64,000 bases of DNA from JAOUEA01 sp963825635 (GTDB taxonomy: Bacteria > Actinomycetota > UBA4738 > HRBIN12). A program made the position numbers and the translations under genes. Location: NCBI GenBank assembly GCA_963825635.1, contig CAWGTU010000001.1:496001-560000 (forward strand), given 5' to 3'. Below are positions 54,459 through 63,773 of this stretch, in pieces; the first letter of the stretch is position 1, and each line of letters starts with the position of its first letter. A model generated the notes under the pieces. That model was given only the letters and a program-made list of their open reading frames with translations. It made no database searches and was not told where the DNA came from.

Positions 54459-55034
54459 ATGGATCAGACCTTCAACTTCCGTGCGGCCCCCGTGCCGCTG
54501 CATCGCCGCCTGAGCCCGCGGGCCGTCGCGCTCGCGGTGGCGGCCTGTCTCGTGCTGTCCGGGTTCGTCTCGTTCTCGCGATGGGTGATCGACAGCGAAC
54601 GCCGCAGCATGGATCGGGTCGAGCGGATCGAGGGGACGGGTTCGATCGTCGGCACGATCTCGGGGAGCGACGACGCCCTCGCCGGCTCGGGTACCGTCAC
54701 CGACCCGCTGACGATCGACGCTGCGGCACGGGCGGATGCCCGCACCGCGTTGAACGCCGCCCGGGAGGCGGCCGCCGGGCGCGCGACGTTCTTCGACGCG
54801 GGGCCGGGCCACCTGGCGCAGACGACCGACTCGCTGATCTTCGTCGACGGCCCGTCGCAGGCGCCCGGCGTGGTGAGCGTTGCGTCGGTGCGTGAGGCGT
54901 GGGGCGCCGCCGTGATGGGTCCGTCGGGCACCTGCTACCTGCTTCGATTCGCTCCCGGCGACGGGGTGACCTACGGAACCGGCAGCGCGTGCACGGGCGA
55001 CGAGGCACTGACCGCCCGCGGCGCCTCGTGGTGA
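54459..55034 (+). CDS. Secreted or membrane-anchored hypothetical protein
   Basis: A 191-residue protein with a basic N-terminus, one membrane helix (about 24-45: ALAVAACLVLSGFVSF) and an extracytoplasmic domain that contains two Cys near the end (GTCYLLRF and GSACTGDE). This layout resembles actinobacterial pilin-like or anti-sigma-like proteins, but no family is recognised. ATG 54459 has GCGGGGG just before it; ATG 54450 is an alternative adding three residues. Confidence 0.6.
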   Translation: MDQTFNFRAAPVPLHRRLSPRAVALAVAACLVLSGFVSFSRWVIDSERRSMDRVERIEGTGSIVGTISGSDDALAGSGTVTDPLTIDAAARADARTALNAAREAAAGRATFFDAGPGHLAQTTDSLIFVDGPSQAPGVVSVASVREAWGAAVMGPSGTCYLLRFAPGDGVTYGTGSACTGDEALTARGASW

Positions 55035-55166
55035 TCGTTCCCAGAACGTTCGCCTGCAGCGGGTTCGCGCGTCTTCCACACCTGCCCTACACTCCGGTGC
55101 CCTAGCCAGGTTCCGACCACGCCGGCTGAGGCTGGCAGGCACCGCCGCGGGAAGGGGGATCCGTCC

Positions 55167-55655
55167 GTGACGAACGTGTCCGTGACCGTGAACGGGCAGG
55201 TGCGAGAGGCCGATGTCGAAGCCCGCACGCTGCTCGTGTACTTCCTGAGGGAGCACCTCGGACTGACCGGGACCAACGTAGGGTGCGATACCTCGACGTG
55301 CGGTTCCTGCACCGTGCTCGTCGACGGTGAGTCGGTGAAGAGCTGCACGATGCTCGCCGCCCAGGCCGACGGCCGCGAGGTCACCACGATCGAGTCGATG
55401 GCCGACGGCGACACGATGCACCCGATCCAGGACGCGTTCCACCGCAACCACGGTCTGCAGTGTGGCTACTGCACGCCCGGCATGGTGATGGCCGCGGCCA
55501 GCTACCTGAAGGAGAATCCGACGCCGACGGAGGAAGAGGTCCGCGAGGCGCTCGAGGGCAACCTCTGCCGGTGCACGGGTTACCAGAACATCGTGAAGTC
55601 GATCCTCGACGCCGCCGGGTCCATGAGCGGCGCCTCGGGGTCGGCGAGAGCCTGA
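55167..55655 (+). CDS. Molybdenum hydroxylase small [2Fe-2S] subunit (form II cluster)
   Basis: A 162-residue CoxS-like subunit. Cys ligands appear in GCDTSTCGSCTVLVDG, SCTML, GLQCGYCTPGM and NLCRCTGYQNIV. Paralogue of coxS at 51714, of nearly equal length, but first in its operon (order S-L-M, unlike coxM-S-L). GTG is preceded by GAAGGGGGA. It feeds electrons from the form II large subunit to the FAD subunit at 58028. Confidence 0.94.
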   Translation: MTNVSVTVNGQVREADVEARTLLVYFLREHLGLTGTNVGCDTSTCGSCTVLVDGESVKSCTMLAAQADGREVTTIESMADGDTMHPIQDAFHRNHGLQCGYCTPGMVMAAASYLKENPTPTEEEVREALEGNLCRCTGYQNIVKSILDAAGSMSGASGSARA

Positions 55656-55667
55656 GGAGGAGCCGAC

Positions 55668-58031
55668 ATGGTCGCGACCGAGAACTACGTCGGCAGTCCG
55701 GTCCTGCGCAAGGAGGATGCCAAGCTCCTGACGGGCCAGGCCACCTACGTCGACAACCAGACGATGGCGGGCATGGCCTGGATGTCGCTCGTGCGGCCGC
55801 CGCACGTGCACGCCACGATCGACTCGATCGACACGTCGGCCGCCGCGTCGATGCCCGGGGTGCTGGCGGTCTACACCGCCGCCGATCTCGAGGATGCCTT
55901 CCCGGCGAGCCTGCCGATGGTGTGGCCGATCACCGAGGAGATCAAGATCCCGACGCATTGGCCGCTCACGAAGGACAAGATCCGGTTCGCCGGCGACGCC
56001 GTCGCCGTGGTCCTGGCCGAGACCCGCGAGCAGGCAGAGGACGCCGCCGAGGCCGTGACGGTGAGCGCCATGGACCTCCCGGTCGTCAACGATCTGGAGG
56101 AAGCGGCGAAGGACGAGGTCGTGCTGCACGAGGACCTCGGCACGAACGTCGTGGTGCACTGGTCGCACGGCGGCGGTGGCGACCAGTCGGTGTTCGATTC
56201 GGCACCGGTGATCCTGCAGGAGCGGTACGCGCAGCCGCGGCTGATCCCGAACGCGATCGAGACCCGTGGGTGCCTCGCGTACGGCATCCCCGCGGCCGGT
56301 GAGTTCACGCTGGTGACCGCGTCGCAGATCCCCCACATCGCGAGGGTCGGACTCTCGATCGCGACCGGCATCCCGCAGTCGAAGCTGCGCATCATCGCGC
56401 CCGACGTGGGTGGCGGGTTCGGCTCGAAGCTGAACGTCTACGCCGAGGAAGCCCTCGCGCTCGCCCTCGCACGCATGAGCGGCCGTCCCGTGAAGTGGAT
56501 CGAGACGCGGCAAGAGAACTACCTCGCCACGATCCACGGGCGCGGCGTGCTGCACGACTGCACGCTCGCCGGCACCGACGACGGCGACATCCTGGGCATG
56601 AAGTTCGTCGAGCTCGCCGACATGGGCGCCTACTTCCAGCTGCTGACGCCCGGCATCCCCGAGCTGGGTGGCTGGGTGTACATGGGCCCCTATGACACGA
56701 AGGCGTACTGGTACGAGTTCAGAGGCATCATGACGAACGCCACGCCGACGGACGCGTACCGCGGCGCCGGTCGGCCCGAGGCGACGTTCGTGATCGAGCG
56801 GCTCGTCGATGCGTACGCCCGCAAGATCGGGATGGACCCGGCCGACGTTCGCCGGAAGAACTTCCTGCCGCCGTCGGAGGAGGCGTTCGGCTCGATCATG
56901 GGCCTCAGCATCGACTCGGCGAACTACGAGCCCACGTTCGACCGCGCGCTGGAGCTCGCCGACTACTCGGCGCTGCGTGCCGAGCAGCAGACAAGGCGCG
57001 ACCGCGGCGACGTGAAGCAGCTCGGTGTCGGCCTCTCCAGCTACATCGAGATGTGTGGCCTCGCGCCGTCGGAGATCCTGGGTGCCTTGCGGTACGTCGC
57101 CGGAGGCTGGGACGCCGCCGAGGTCGAGTGCCGGCCCGACGGAAAGGTGGTCGTTCGCACGGGGACGTCGCCGCACGGACAGGGGCACGAGACCTCGTGG
57201 TCGCAGATCGTGGCCGACGGTCTCGGGGTCACGCCCGACGACGTCGAGGTCCTCCACGGCGACACGTCGGTCTCGCGCCTGGGCATGGACACCTACGGAT
57301 CGCGCTCGGCGAGCGTCGGCGCGGAAGCGGTCGCACGGGCCCTCGAGAAGGTCCGCGACAAGGCCCGCACGATCGCGGCCCACGAGCTCGAGGTCAGCGA
57401 GGACGACCTGGAGTGGGCCGACGGCGCCTTCCGGGTCTCCGGCGCGCCCGACAAGGCGCGCACGATCCCCGAGCTGGCTGCCTCGGCGTGGCACGCGCAC
57501 TCGCTGCCGAAGGACATGGAGCCGATGTTGGAAGGAACGGCCGTCTGGGACCCGCCCAACTTCACCTGGCCGGGTGGCACGCACATCTGCGTGGTGGAGG
57601 TCGACACCGAGACCGGCAAGACCGACATCCTCAAGTACGTGGCGGTCGACGACTGCGGCAACGTGATCAACCCGATGATCGTCGAGGGCCAGGTGCACGG
57701 GGGCGTCGCGCAGGGCGTCGCCGAGGCGCTGTACGAGGAGGCGATCTACGACGAGTCTGGCAACCTGACGACGTCGTCGATGACCCAGTACCTCGTGCCG
57801 ACCGCGGTCGAGGTGCCGTCGATCACCCAGGACCGAACGGTGACCCCGTCGACAACGAACTCGCTCGGCGTGAAAGGCATCGGGGAAGCCGGCACGATCG
57901 CGTCCCCGCCGGCCGTCGTGAACGCCGTGATCGACGCGGTCTCGCACCTCGGTGTGAACCACATCGACAAGCCCGCGTCACCCGAACGGGTGTGGCGAGC
58001 GATCAAGGACGCGAAGGGAGGTGCGGCATGA
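55668..58031 (+). CDS. Form II CODH-like molybdenum hydroxylase large subunit
   Basis: A 787-residue molybdopterin subunit of the CO dehydrogenase/xanthine oxidase family. Its active-site loop is AYRGAGR (residues 363-369), the form II signature, lacking the Cu-binding Cys of form I. GVGGGFGSK-type loop (DVGGGFGSKLNVY), PHGQGHETSWSQIVADGLG and the catalytic Glu in GVKGIGEAGTIASPPA are present. Form II enzymes rarely oxidise CO and may act on aromatic or N-heterocyclic or aldehyde substrates. ATG has GAGGAGCC upstream; the stop overlaps the medium subunit gene (ATGA). Confidence 0.95.
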   Translation: MVATENYVGSPVLRKEDAKLLTGQATYVDNQTMAGMAWMSLVRPPHVHATIDSIDTSAAASMPGVLAVYTAADLEDAFPASLPMVWPITEEIKIPTHWPLTKDKIRFAGDAVAVVLAETREQAEDAAEAVTVSAMDLPVVNDLEEAAKDEVVLHEDLGTNVVVHWSHGGGGDQSVFDSAPVILQERYAQPRLIPNAIETRGCLAYGIPAAGEFTLVTASQIPHIARVGLSIATGIPQSKLRIIAPDVGGGFGSKLNVYAEEALALALARMSGRPVKWIETRQENYLATIHGRGVLHDCTLAGTDDGDILGMKFVELADMGAYFQLLTPGIPELGGWVYMGPYDTKAYWYEFRGIMTNATPTDAYRGAGRPEATFVIERLVDAYARKIGMDPADVRRKNFLPPSEEAFGSIMGLSIDSANYEPTFDRALELADYSALRAEQQTRRDRGDVKQLGVGLSSYIEMCGLAPSEILGALRYVAGGWDAAEVECRPDGKVVVRTGTSPHGQGHETSWSQIVADGLGVTPDDVEVLHGDTSVSRLGMDTYGSRSASVGAEAVARALEKVRDKARTIAAHELEVSEDDLEWADGAFRVSGAPDKARTIPELAASAWHAHSLPKDMEPMLEGTAVWDPPNFTWPGGTHICVVEVDTETGKTDILKYVAVDDCGNVINPMIVEGQVHGGVAQGVAEALYEEAIYDESGNLTTSSMTQYLVPTAVEVPSITQDRTVTPSTTNSLGVKGIGEAGTIASPPAVVNAVIDAVSHLGVNHIDKPASPERVWRAIKDAKGGAA

Positions 58032-58849
58032 TCCCGGCCGCCTTCGAGTACGCGAGGGCCGAGTCGGTCGAGCACGCGATCGAGTTGCTCGGCGGCGCCG
58101 ACGACGCGAAGATCCTGGCGGGCGGCCACTCGCTGCTTCCGTTGATGAAGACGCGGCTGGCGCAGCCGTCGATGCTCGTCGACATCACGCGCATCGGCGA
58201 CCTGTCGTACATCCGCGAGGACGGCGACCAGATCGCGATCGGCGCGCTGACGCGCCATCACGACGTCGCGAACAGCGAGCTGCTGCAGCAGGCGGTGCCG
58301 ATCGTGGCCGACACGGCCGAGCAGATCGGCGACCCGCAGGTGCGCCACGTCGGCACGATCGGTGGCTCGATCGCCCACGCCGACCCGGCGGGCGACATGG
58401 GCACGGTGATGCTGGCGCTCGGCGCATCGTTCGTCGTCCGCGGCGCGGGCGGGGCGGGGCGCACCGTCGCGGCGGGCGACTTCTTCAAGGGACTGTTCCA
58501 CGCCGACCTCGCAGCGAACGAGGTGCTCACCGAGATCCGCGTGCCGAAGACGACCGGCGGCTGGAGCTACCTGAAGTTCCATCGACGGGCGATCGACTGG
58601 GCGATGGTCGGGGTGGCCGCGGTGCAGCGGAACGGCTCGGCGAGCGTGGCGCTCACGAACATGGGCGAGACGCCGATCCGCGCCGCGGGCGTCGAGGAGG
58701 CGCTCGCCGGCGGAGCCGATCCGACTGCCGCGTCCCGACGGGCGGACGAGGGCACGACGCCGCCCTCCGATGCGTTCGGTAGCGCCGAGTACCGCAAGGA
58801 GGTCTCCAAGGTGCTGGTGCGCCGGGCCCTCGAGGAGGCGCTCGCGTAA
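58028..58849 (+). CDS. Molybdenum hydroxylase FAD subunit (form II cluster)
   Basis: A 273-residue CoxM-like flavoprotein. FAD motifs are ILAGGHSLLPLMKTRLA and RHVGTIGGSIAHADPAGD. It completes the S-L-M trimer. Compared with CoxM at 52229 it lacks the Cys in the second motif and is shorter by 16 residues. The stop TAA overlaps the start region of the ABM-domain gene. Confidence 0.94.
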   Translation: MIPAAFEYARAESVEHAIELLGGADDAKILAGGHSLLPLMKTRLAQPSMLVDITRIGDLSYIREDGDQIAIGALTRHHDVANSELLQQAVPIVADTAEQIGDPQVRHVGTIGGSIAHADPAGDMGTVMLALGASFVVRGAGGAGRTVAAGDFFKGLFHADLAANEVLTEIRVPKTTGGWSYLKFHRRAIDWAMVGVAAVQRNGSASVALTNMGETPIRAAGVEEALAGGADPTAASRRADEGTTPPSDAFGSAEYRKEVSKVLVRRALEEALA

Positions 58850-59172
58850 CGACCGCCGGGTTCGTCACGATCTGGAGGTACGAGGTCGACCTCGAGCGGG
58901 TCGATGCGTTCGAGCGAGCGTACGGTTCCGGTGGTGCCTGGGCGACGCTCTTCACGGGCGGTGCCGGCTACCTCGGGACGGAGCTGCTCGTCGAGGTCGG
59001 GCCACGGACCCACTACCTCACGATCGATCGCTGGTCCTCGAAAGAGGACTACGAACGCTTCCTCGCCGAACACCGAGACGCGTACGAGGCTTTGGATATG
59101 GCGAACGACGACCTGACAAGGCGAGAGGCGCACATCGGGTCGTTCGAGACGCTGGGTTCTCATCCGGCCTGA
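58846..59172 (+). CDS. ABM-domain protein (antibiotic biosynthesis monooxygenase family) with no canonical start codon
   Basis: About 107 residues with the ABM ferredoxin-like fold: FVTIWRYEVDLERVDAFERAYG, TGGAGYLGTELLVEV, HYLTIDRWSSKEDYERFLAEH and a last helix ending HIGSFETL. The frame is open and complete to a TGA (59170-59172) but contains no ATG, GTG or TTG before the conserved start. The sequence at the expected start is GTA-ACG-ACC, directly on the TAA stop of the FAD-subunit gene; a one-base change (GTGA in place of GTAA) would recreate the usual coupled start. It is either started at an unusual codon, recently disabled, or affected by a sequencing error. Start position uncertain. Confidence 0.7.
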   Translation, partial: VTTAGFVTIWRYEVDLERVDAFERAYGSGGAWATLFTGGAGYLGTELLVEVGPRTHYLTIDRWSSKEDYERFLAEHRDAYEALDMANDDLTRREAHIGSFETLGSHPA

Positions 59173-59270
59173 GCGAGCGGCCGAGAACGGCTCCCCGGGA
59201 ACAGGTCCTTCGCCGGCCCGCGCTCGCCGCACGCCTGCCACGATGGGGTCAGAGCGAAGGAATGCCTGCG

Positions 59271-60629
59271 ATGACCTCCCGGACACGAAGCGGTCGACTC
59301 ACCCTCACGCTGATGCTCGTCGCGTCGGTGCTGTGGGCGACTCCTGCCGAGGGCGCCCCGGGTGACCTCGATCGCACGTTCCGCCACGACGGCACGGTCA
59401 TCACGAACCTCACCCCCTGGAACGAGAACGTCGGCGACGTCGCGATCCAGGCGAACGGGAAGATCGTCGTCGTGGGTCGGGTGAGCTCCCACGGCGGCTA
59501 CGGGTCCTTCGCCGTCGTGCGGTACCTCCCCGACGGGCGGCTCGACGATCGGTTCGGCGGCGACGGCGTCGTCACCACGAACATCGCGAAGCGCGAGGAC
59601 GCAGCGTCGGCGGTGGCGATCCAGTCCGACGGCAAGATCGTCGTGGCCGGCACCGCGGCCGTGGCGGGGCGGGACGCGATCGTGGTCGCGCGCTACCGAC
59701 GTGCCGGTGGGCTCGACCGCAGCTTCGGAGACGCCGGCACGGTGATCGTCGACGTCGCCCCGGGGGACGGCAACGAGGTGGCGAACGACGTGGCGATCCA
59801 GCCCGATGGGAAGATCGTGGTCGTCGGGACGATGTTGGATGCCCATGACTTCGCTCTCGCTCGGCTCGATCCAGGCGGCACGCTCGACACGACGTTCGCC
59901 GGCGACGGCACCGTGACCACCGGCTTCGGCGCTGGGCGCGCCGCGGCTTCGGCGGCGGCGATCCGATCCGACGGCACGATCGTCGTGGCGGGGCAGTCCT
60001 GGACCCTGGCTGGGTTCGACGGGATCAACGTGGTTCGGTACGAGGCGGACGGGGACGTCGACATGGGGTTCGGGATCGACGGCGTCGCGAGCGCCGAGTT
60101 CACCGAGGGGACCGACGGAGGAGGCGACAGCGCCGGTGCCGTCGCGATCCAGCCGGACGGCGCGATCGTGGTCGCCGGCGACGCGGGCGGTGCCGCGGAG
60201 TACACGAGCAAGTTCGGCCTCGCTCGCTTCGACGACCAGGGGTCGCTCGATCCGTCGTTCCGTGGCGACGGCACGGCCGTCACGAACTTCACGAGATGGG
60301 ACGACAGCGCGAGCGACCTCGCGATCCAGTCCGACGGGATGATCGTGGCTGTCGGCGTGGCGGGGTTCGGGTGGGGGCGCCAGGCGACGTTCGCGCTCGC
60401 CCGCTACCGCACCGACGGCATGCTCGACGCCTCGTTCGGCGTTGACGGGAAGCTGCGCACCCGTGTCGGAGGCGCCCAGCCCGGTCAGCAGATCGACATC
60501 GTGGGGTCGTGGGCCAACGCGGTCGCGCTGCAGGCCGACGGTCGGATCGTGGTCGCCGGAGACATCGACGGGGTGGTCGCCGATCGCATCGACGGCCGGT
60601 TCGCGGTGGCGCGGTACCGCGCCGGGTAG
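59271..60629 (+). CDS. Secreted delta-60 repeat beta-propeller protein
   Basis: A 452-residue exported protein. A signal peptide (about 1-30: basic start, LTLMLVASVLWA, ending EGA) leads into about seven delta-60 repeats, each of the form LDxxFGxDGxVxT...AIQxDGKIVVxGxx...ALARYxxDG, roughly 55-60 residues long. These repeats build propellers in bacterial surface proteins; no enzyme motif is visible. ATG 59271 fits a GAAGG ribosome site 10 bases upstream; ATG 59262 is an alternative too close to it. Confidence 0.85.
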   Translation: MTSRTRSGRLTLTLMLVASVLWATPAEGAPGDLDRTFRHDGTVITNLTPWNENVGDVAIQANGKIVVVGRVSSHGGYGSFAVVRYLPDGRLDDRFGGDGVVTTNIAKREDAASAVAIQSDGKIVVAGTAAVAGRDAIVVARYRRAGGLDRSFGDAGTVIVDVAPGDGNEVANDVAIQPDGKIVVVGTMLDAHDFALARLDPGGTLDTTFAGDGTVTTGFGAGRAAASAAAIRSDGTIVVAGQSWTLAGFDGINVVRYEADGDVDMGFGIDGVASAEFTEGTDGGGDSAGAVAIQPDGAIVVAGDAGGAAEYTSKFGLARFDDQGSLDPSFRGDGTAVTNFTRWDDSASDLAIQSDGMIVAVGVAGFGWGRQATFALARYRTDGMLDASFGVDGKLRTRVGGAQPGQQIDIVGSWANAVALQADGRIVVAGDIDGVVADRIDGRFAVARYRAG

Positions 60630-60694
60630 CCGGATCCCCCGACCCTCGTGGCGAGCCTTTGACGGTGCCGGTCCCCGTCTGTTGGAGTGGGCCG

Positions 60695-61618
60695 ATGCTC
60701 GCCCAGGTTCTCGCCCAGGTCGTGGCCCAGGTCTTGGCCCAGGCTTCCGGTGACGTCGCCCGCTACTCGGCCGAGTGGTGGCGCGACCTCGGCATCAGGC
60801 TCGGTCTCGCGCTCGCGCTCGCGCTCATCGCGACGTTCCTCCTTCGCGCGTGGGTGCGACGCTCCGAGCGTCGAGCGCAGGAAGCAGCCGACGATTCGAT
60901 GGAAGGGCCGCGCCGGCGGCGCCTCGCCACGATCGCCGGGCTCGTCTCGGCGACCCTGCAGGTGATCATCTGGATCACGATCGGCTTCTACGTGCTCGCG
61001 GCGTTCGGGGTGCCGCTCGGTCCGCTGTTCGCCAGCGCCGGCATCGCCGGGGTCGCGCTCGGCTTCGGCGCACAGACGCTCGTGAAGGACACGCTCGCCG
61101 GGCTCTTCATCGCGCTGGAGGGCCAGTTCGACGTCGGCGATGTGATCGACCTGGAGACCGAGGGGGGTCCGGTAAGCGGCACGATCGAGGGGCTCACGCT
61201 GCGGATCACCTCGGTGCGCCAGTACGACGGCACGCTGAGCATCGTGCCGAACGGCTCGATCCAGGTGACCAGCAACAAGACGCGTGGGTGGGGGCGAGCG
61301 ATCGTCGACGTCCGGGTCGCGCTCTCCGAAGACCCCGACCGTGTGCGGCAGGCCCTCGACGACCTGCTGGCGGAGCTCGCGAACGAGGAGCCGCTGGGGT
61401 CGTGGCTTCGCGAGGCCCCGTCGGTGCTCGGCGTGGTGCAGCTCACCGACGTCGCTCAGGTCGTCCGCGTGGTCGCGCAGACGCGGCCCGGGAACCGACT
61501 CGAGGCCGAGCGCTTCCTACGGGAGCGGATCACGGGGCGTATCACCGAGCAGGGCATCAAGGTGCCGCCGGTTCCGGGCGCCCTGACCCAGCCCGGCGGC
61601 TCGGGCGTCGGCCTCTAG
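60695..61618 (+). CDS. Small-conductance mechanosensitive channel (MscS family)
   Basis: A 307-residue membrane channel that opens under membrane tension. Helices lie at about 33-52, 80-102 and 103-125; the pore helix region reads GPLFASAGIAGVALGFGAQTLVKDTLAGLFIALEGQFDVGD, the family signature, followed by the beta domain VSGTIEGLTLRITSVRQYDGTLSIVPNGSI and a C-terminal alpha/beta vestibule. The N-terminus has an odd fourfold LAQV repeat. GGAG precedes the ATG. Confidence 0.93.
   Translation: MLAQVLAQVVAQVLAQASGDVARYSAEWWRDLGIRLGLALALALIATFLLRAWVRRSERRAQEAADDSMEGPRRRRLATIAGLVSATLQVIIWITIGFYVLAAFGVPLGPLFASAGIAGVALGFGAQTLVKDTLAGLFIALEGQFDVGDVIDLETEGGPVSGTIEGLTLRITSVRQYDGTLSIVPNGSIQVTSNKTRGWGRAIVDVRVALSEDPDRVRQALDDLLAELANEEPLGSWLREAPSVLGVVQLTDVAQVVRVVAQTRPGNRLEAERFLRERITGRITEQGIKVPPVPGALTQPGGSGVGL
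60698..60745 (+). repeat. Four tandem 12-base repeats at the start of the MscS gene
   Basis: Units of the form CTCGCCCAGGTT encode LAQV, LAQV, VAQV and LAQA directly after the start Met. It is a slippage-type repeat that keeps the frame. Confidence 0.8.
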
Positions 61619-61643
61619 GCCTGCGCCGCCGGCGGCTCGCCGG

Positions 61644-61649
61644 TACGCT
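61644..61649 (+). promoter_or_regulatory. -10 box for leaderless coxD
   Basis: TACGCT ends 6 bases before the ATG at 61656; no ribosome site is present. Confidence 0.4.
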
Positions 61650-61655
61650 GTGCGC

Positions 61656-62534
61656 ATGCCCGGCTTCCCGTTCGATTCGGTGGACGAGCTCCAGGGTGCT
61701 CTCGGCGAGCATTCCTACCTCGCCGACCGTGGGCTCGCGACCGCGATCTACCTGTCGCTCTCGCTCGGCAAGCCGTTGCTGCTCGAGGGCGAGGCCGGCG
61801 TGGGGAAGACCGAGGTCGCCAAGACGCTCTCGCACCTGCTCGGGCGCGAGCTGATCCGCTTACAGTGCTACGAGGGCATCGACGCCTCGCAGGCCCTGTA
61901 CGAGTGGAACTACTCCCGCCAGCTGATCGCGGTGCGCGCGATGGACGCCGCCGACGCCGCCACCCACGTCGAGGACCTGTTCGGGGAGGACTTCCTCGTC
62001 GAGCGGCCGTTGCTGGCGGCGATCAAGGCCGGGGACCGCGCGGTGCTGCTCGTCGACGAGCTCGACCGGGCCGACGACGAGTTCGAGGCGTTCCTGCTCG
62101 AGATCCTGAGCGAGTTCGCGGTCACGGTGCCCGAGGTGGGTCGCGTGGCGGCGCAGACGCCGCCCGCCGTGGTGGTGACGTCGAACCGCACGCGAGAGCT
62201 CCACGACGCCTTGAAGCGGCGATGCCTGTACCACTGGATCGACCATCCGCACCTGGACCGCGAGGTCGCGATCGTGCGGGCCCGGGCGCCGCACGTGAGC
62301 GAGTCGCTCGCACGCGACGTGGCCGAGGCGGTCGCCCGGCTGCGGGAGCTCGACCTCGCCAAGCTCCCCGGGGTCGCCGAGACGATCGACTGGGCCAACG
62401 CGCTCGCGTTCCTCGGGGCCGACGGGCTCACCGAGCCGCTCGCTGCCGACACGCTGGGCGCCGTCGTGAAGGATCACGAGGACCAGCAGCTCGTGTCGGC
62501 CCGTCTCGGGCAGGTCGTCGGAGAGGATGGGTGA
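61656..62534 (+). CDS. coxD: MoxR-family AAA+ ATPase, CoxD-like
   Basis: A 292-residue AAA+ ATPase. Walker A is GEAGVGKT (residues 45-52), Walker B LLVDELDRAD, sensor 1 VVVTSNRTREL, and the helix RRCLYHWIDHPH follows. The Q-CYEGID motif after strand 2 (RLQCYEGIDASQALYEWNY) marks the CoxD/MoxR group. CoxD is needed to build the Cu-S-Mo site of CO dehydrogenase. It is paired with the CoxE-like gene (GTGA overlap), but both lie 10 kb from coxMSL, next to the form II cluster. Confidence 0.9.
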   Translation: MPGFPFDSVDELQGALGEHSYLADRGLATAIYLSLSLGKPLLLEGEAGVGKTEVAKTLSHLLGRELIRLQCYEGIDASQALYEWNYSRQLIAVRAMDAADAATHVEDLFGEDFLVERPLLAAIKAGDRAVLLVDELDRADDEFEAFLLEILSEFAVTVPEVGRVAAQTPPAVVVTSNRTRELHDALKRRCLYHWIDHPHLDREVAIVRARAPHVSESLARDVAEAVARLRELDLAKLPGVAETIDWANALAFLGADGLTEPLAADTLGAVVKDHEDQQLVSARLGQVVGEDG

Positions 62535-63730
62535 GCGCACGACGGTCGCCGGGTGCCAGCGGGGGAGGCCCGCTCCCGCCGCTGATCGGGCTCGGCCGGG
62601 ACCTGCGGGCGCGCGGGCTGCCCGTGGGCACCGGGCGCATCCTGACGTTCGTGCGTGCCGTGGGGGCCCTGGGGTTCACCGACCGCGATTCGCTCTACTG
62701 GGCGGGTCGCACCACGATGATCGCGCGCCGCGACGACATCGAGGCGTTCGACGAGGCGTTCGACGACTGGTACCGGTCGTTGCGCACCACCGACGATCTT
62801 CGCGTCGAGCTGAACATGCCCGTCCCCGCGCCCGAGGACGACGACGAGCCGATCGACCAGGGACCGGAGCCCGACGACCTCGAGGTGCAGGTGGCGGCGG
62901 CTTCGGAGTGGCACGGCGTCGACGACGACGAGGAGGTCGAGCCTGGGGACGAGTCGTCGATCCGCATCGTCGCGAGCGGCGCCGAGGTGCTGCGGTCGAA
63001 GTCGTTCGGCGAGCTCACCGACGAGGAGCGCGAGCGCGTCGCCGCGCTGATCCGCTCGCTGCGACTGCGGGTACCGGTCGAGCGCACACGAAGGACGCGC
63101 CCGGCGTCCAAGGGGGAGCGGTTCGATCTTCGTCGCACGCTGCGCCGATCCCTGCGCACGCAGGGCGAGCCGTTCGATCGCGCATGGCGCGCCCGAACCG
63201 CGCGTCGCCGTCCACTCGTGCTGATCCTCGACATCAGCGGCTCGATGGCCCCGTACTCGAGGGCGCTGATGCAGTTCGCCTACGCGGCGATGGCGGCGGG
63301 CAGGCGGGTCGAGACGTTCGTCTTCGGCACGAGGCTCACCCGCGTGACCCGCACGCTGCGCACGAAGGATCCCGACCGGGCGTTGCACGAGATCGGCCGG
63401 CAGGTCGAGGACTGGGAGGGCGGCACGCGCATCGGGGAGTCGCTGAAGGCGCTGCTCGACGGGTGGAGCCAGCGCGCGGCCCTGCGGGGCGCCGTGGTCG
63501 TGTTCTGTTCCGACGGACTCGAGCGGGGGGACCCCGAGCTGCTGAAGATCCAGATGGCGCGCCTGCGCCGCCTCGCCCACCGGGTGATCTGGGTGAACCC
63601 CCTGAAGGGCTCGCCCCGGTACGAGCCACTCGCCCGCGGCATGGCGGCGGCCCTGCCCAGCGTCGACGTCTTCCTCTCGGGGCACAACCTCGAGAGTCTC
63701 GAGCACCTGGCCTCGACCCTGGGCAGCTGA
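62531..63730 (+). CDS. coxE: VWA-domain protein, CoxE-like
   Basis: A 399-residue protein. The N-terminal half is helical with an acidic, Asp/Glu-rich linker (about 98-150); the C-terminal half is a von Willebrand A domain with the metal-ion motif DISGSM (Asp234), the following T in GTRIGESL and the D in FCSDGLERGD. MoxR-VWA pairs act as chaperones for metal-cofactor insertion; CoxE works with CoxD in CODH maturation. GTG overlaps the coxD stop by 4 bases. Confidence 0.9.
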   Translation: MSARRSPGASGGGPLPPLIGLGRDLRARGLPVGTGRILTFVRAVGALGFTDRDSLYWAGRTTMIARRDDIEAFDEAFDDWYRSLRTTDDLRVELNMPVPAPEDDDEPIDQGPEPDDLEVQVAAASEWHGVDDDEEVEPGDESSIRIVASGAEVLRSKSFGELTDEERERVAALIRSLRLRVPVERTRRTRPASKGERFDLRRTLRRSLRTQGEPFDRAWRARTARRRPLVLILDISGSMAPYSRALMQFAYAAMAAGRRVETFVFGTRLTRVTRTLRTKDPDRALHEIGRQVEDWEGGTRIGESLKALLDGWSQRAALRGAVVVFCSDGLERGDPELLKIQMARLRRLAHRVIWVNPLKGSPRYEPLARGMAAALPSVDVFLSGHNLESLEHLASTLGS

Positions 63731-63773
63731 GCAGGGGCTCGTAGTCCCCGAGGCGGCTAGGCTGACGGACGAG

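Noticed and set aside
53223..57962. Minus-strand open frame of 1579 codons
   Set aside because: Only its end (53223-54356) is a real XdhC gene; the rest is antisense to the form II hydroxylase.
55668..58031. Calling the second large subunit a true CO dehydrogenase
   Set aside because: AYRGAGR lacks the Cu-binding Cys; form II enzymes are mostly not CO oxidisers.
60698..60745. Short CRISPR-like array
   Set aside because: The 12-base units have no spacers and encode an in-frame LAQV repeat.
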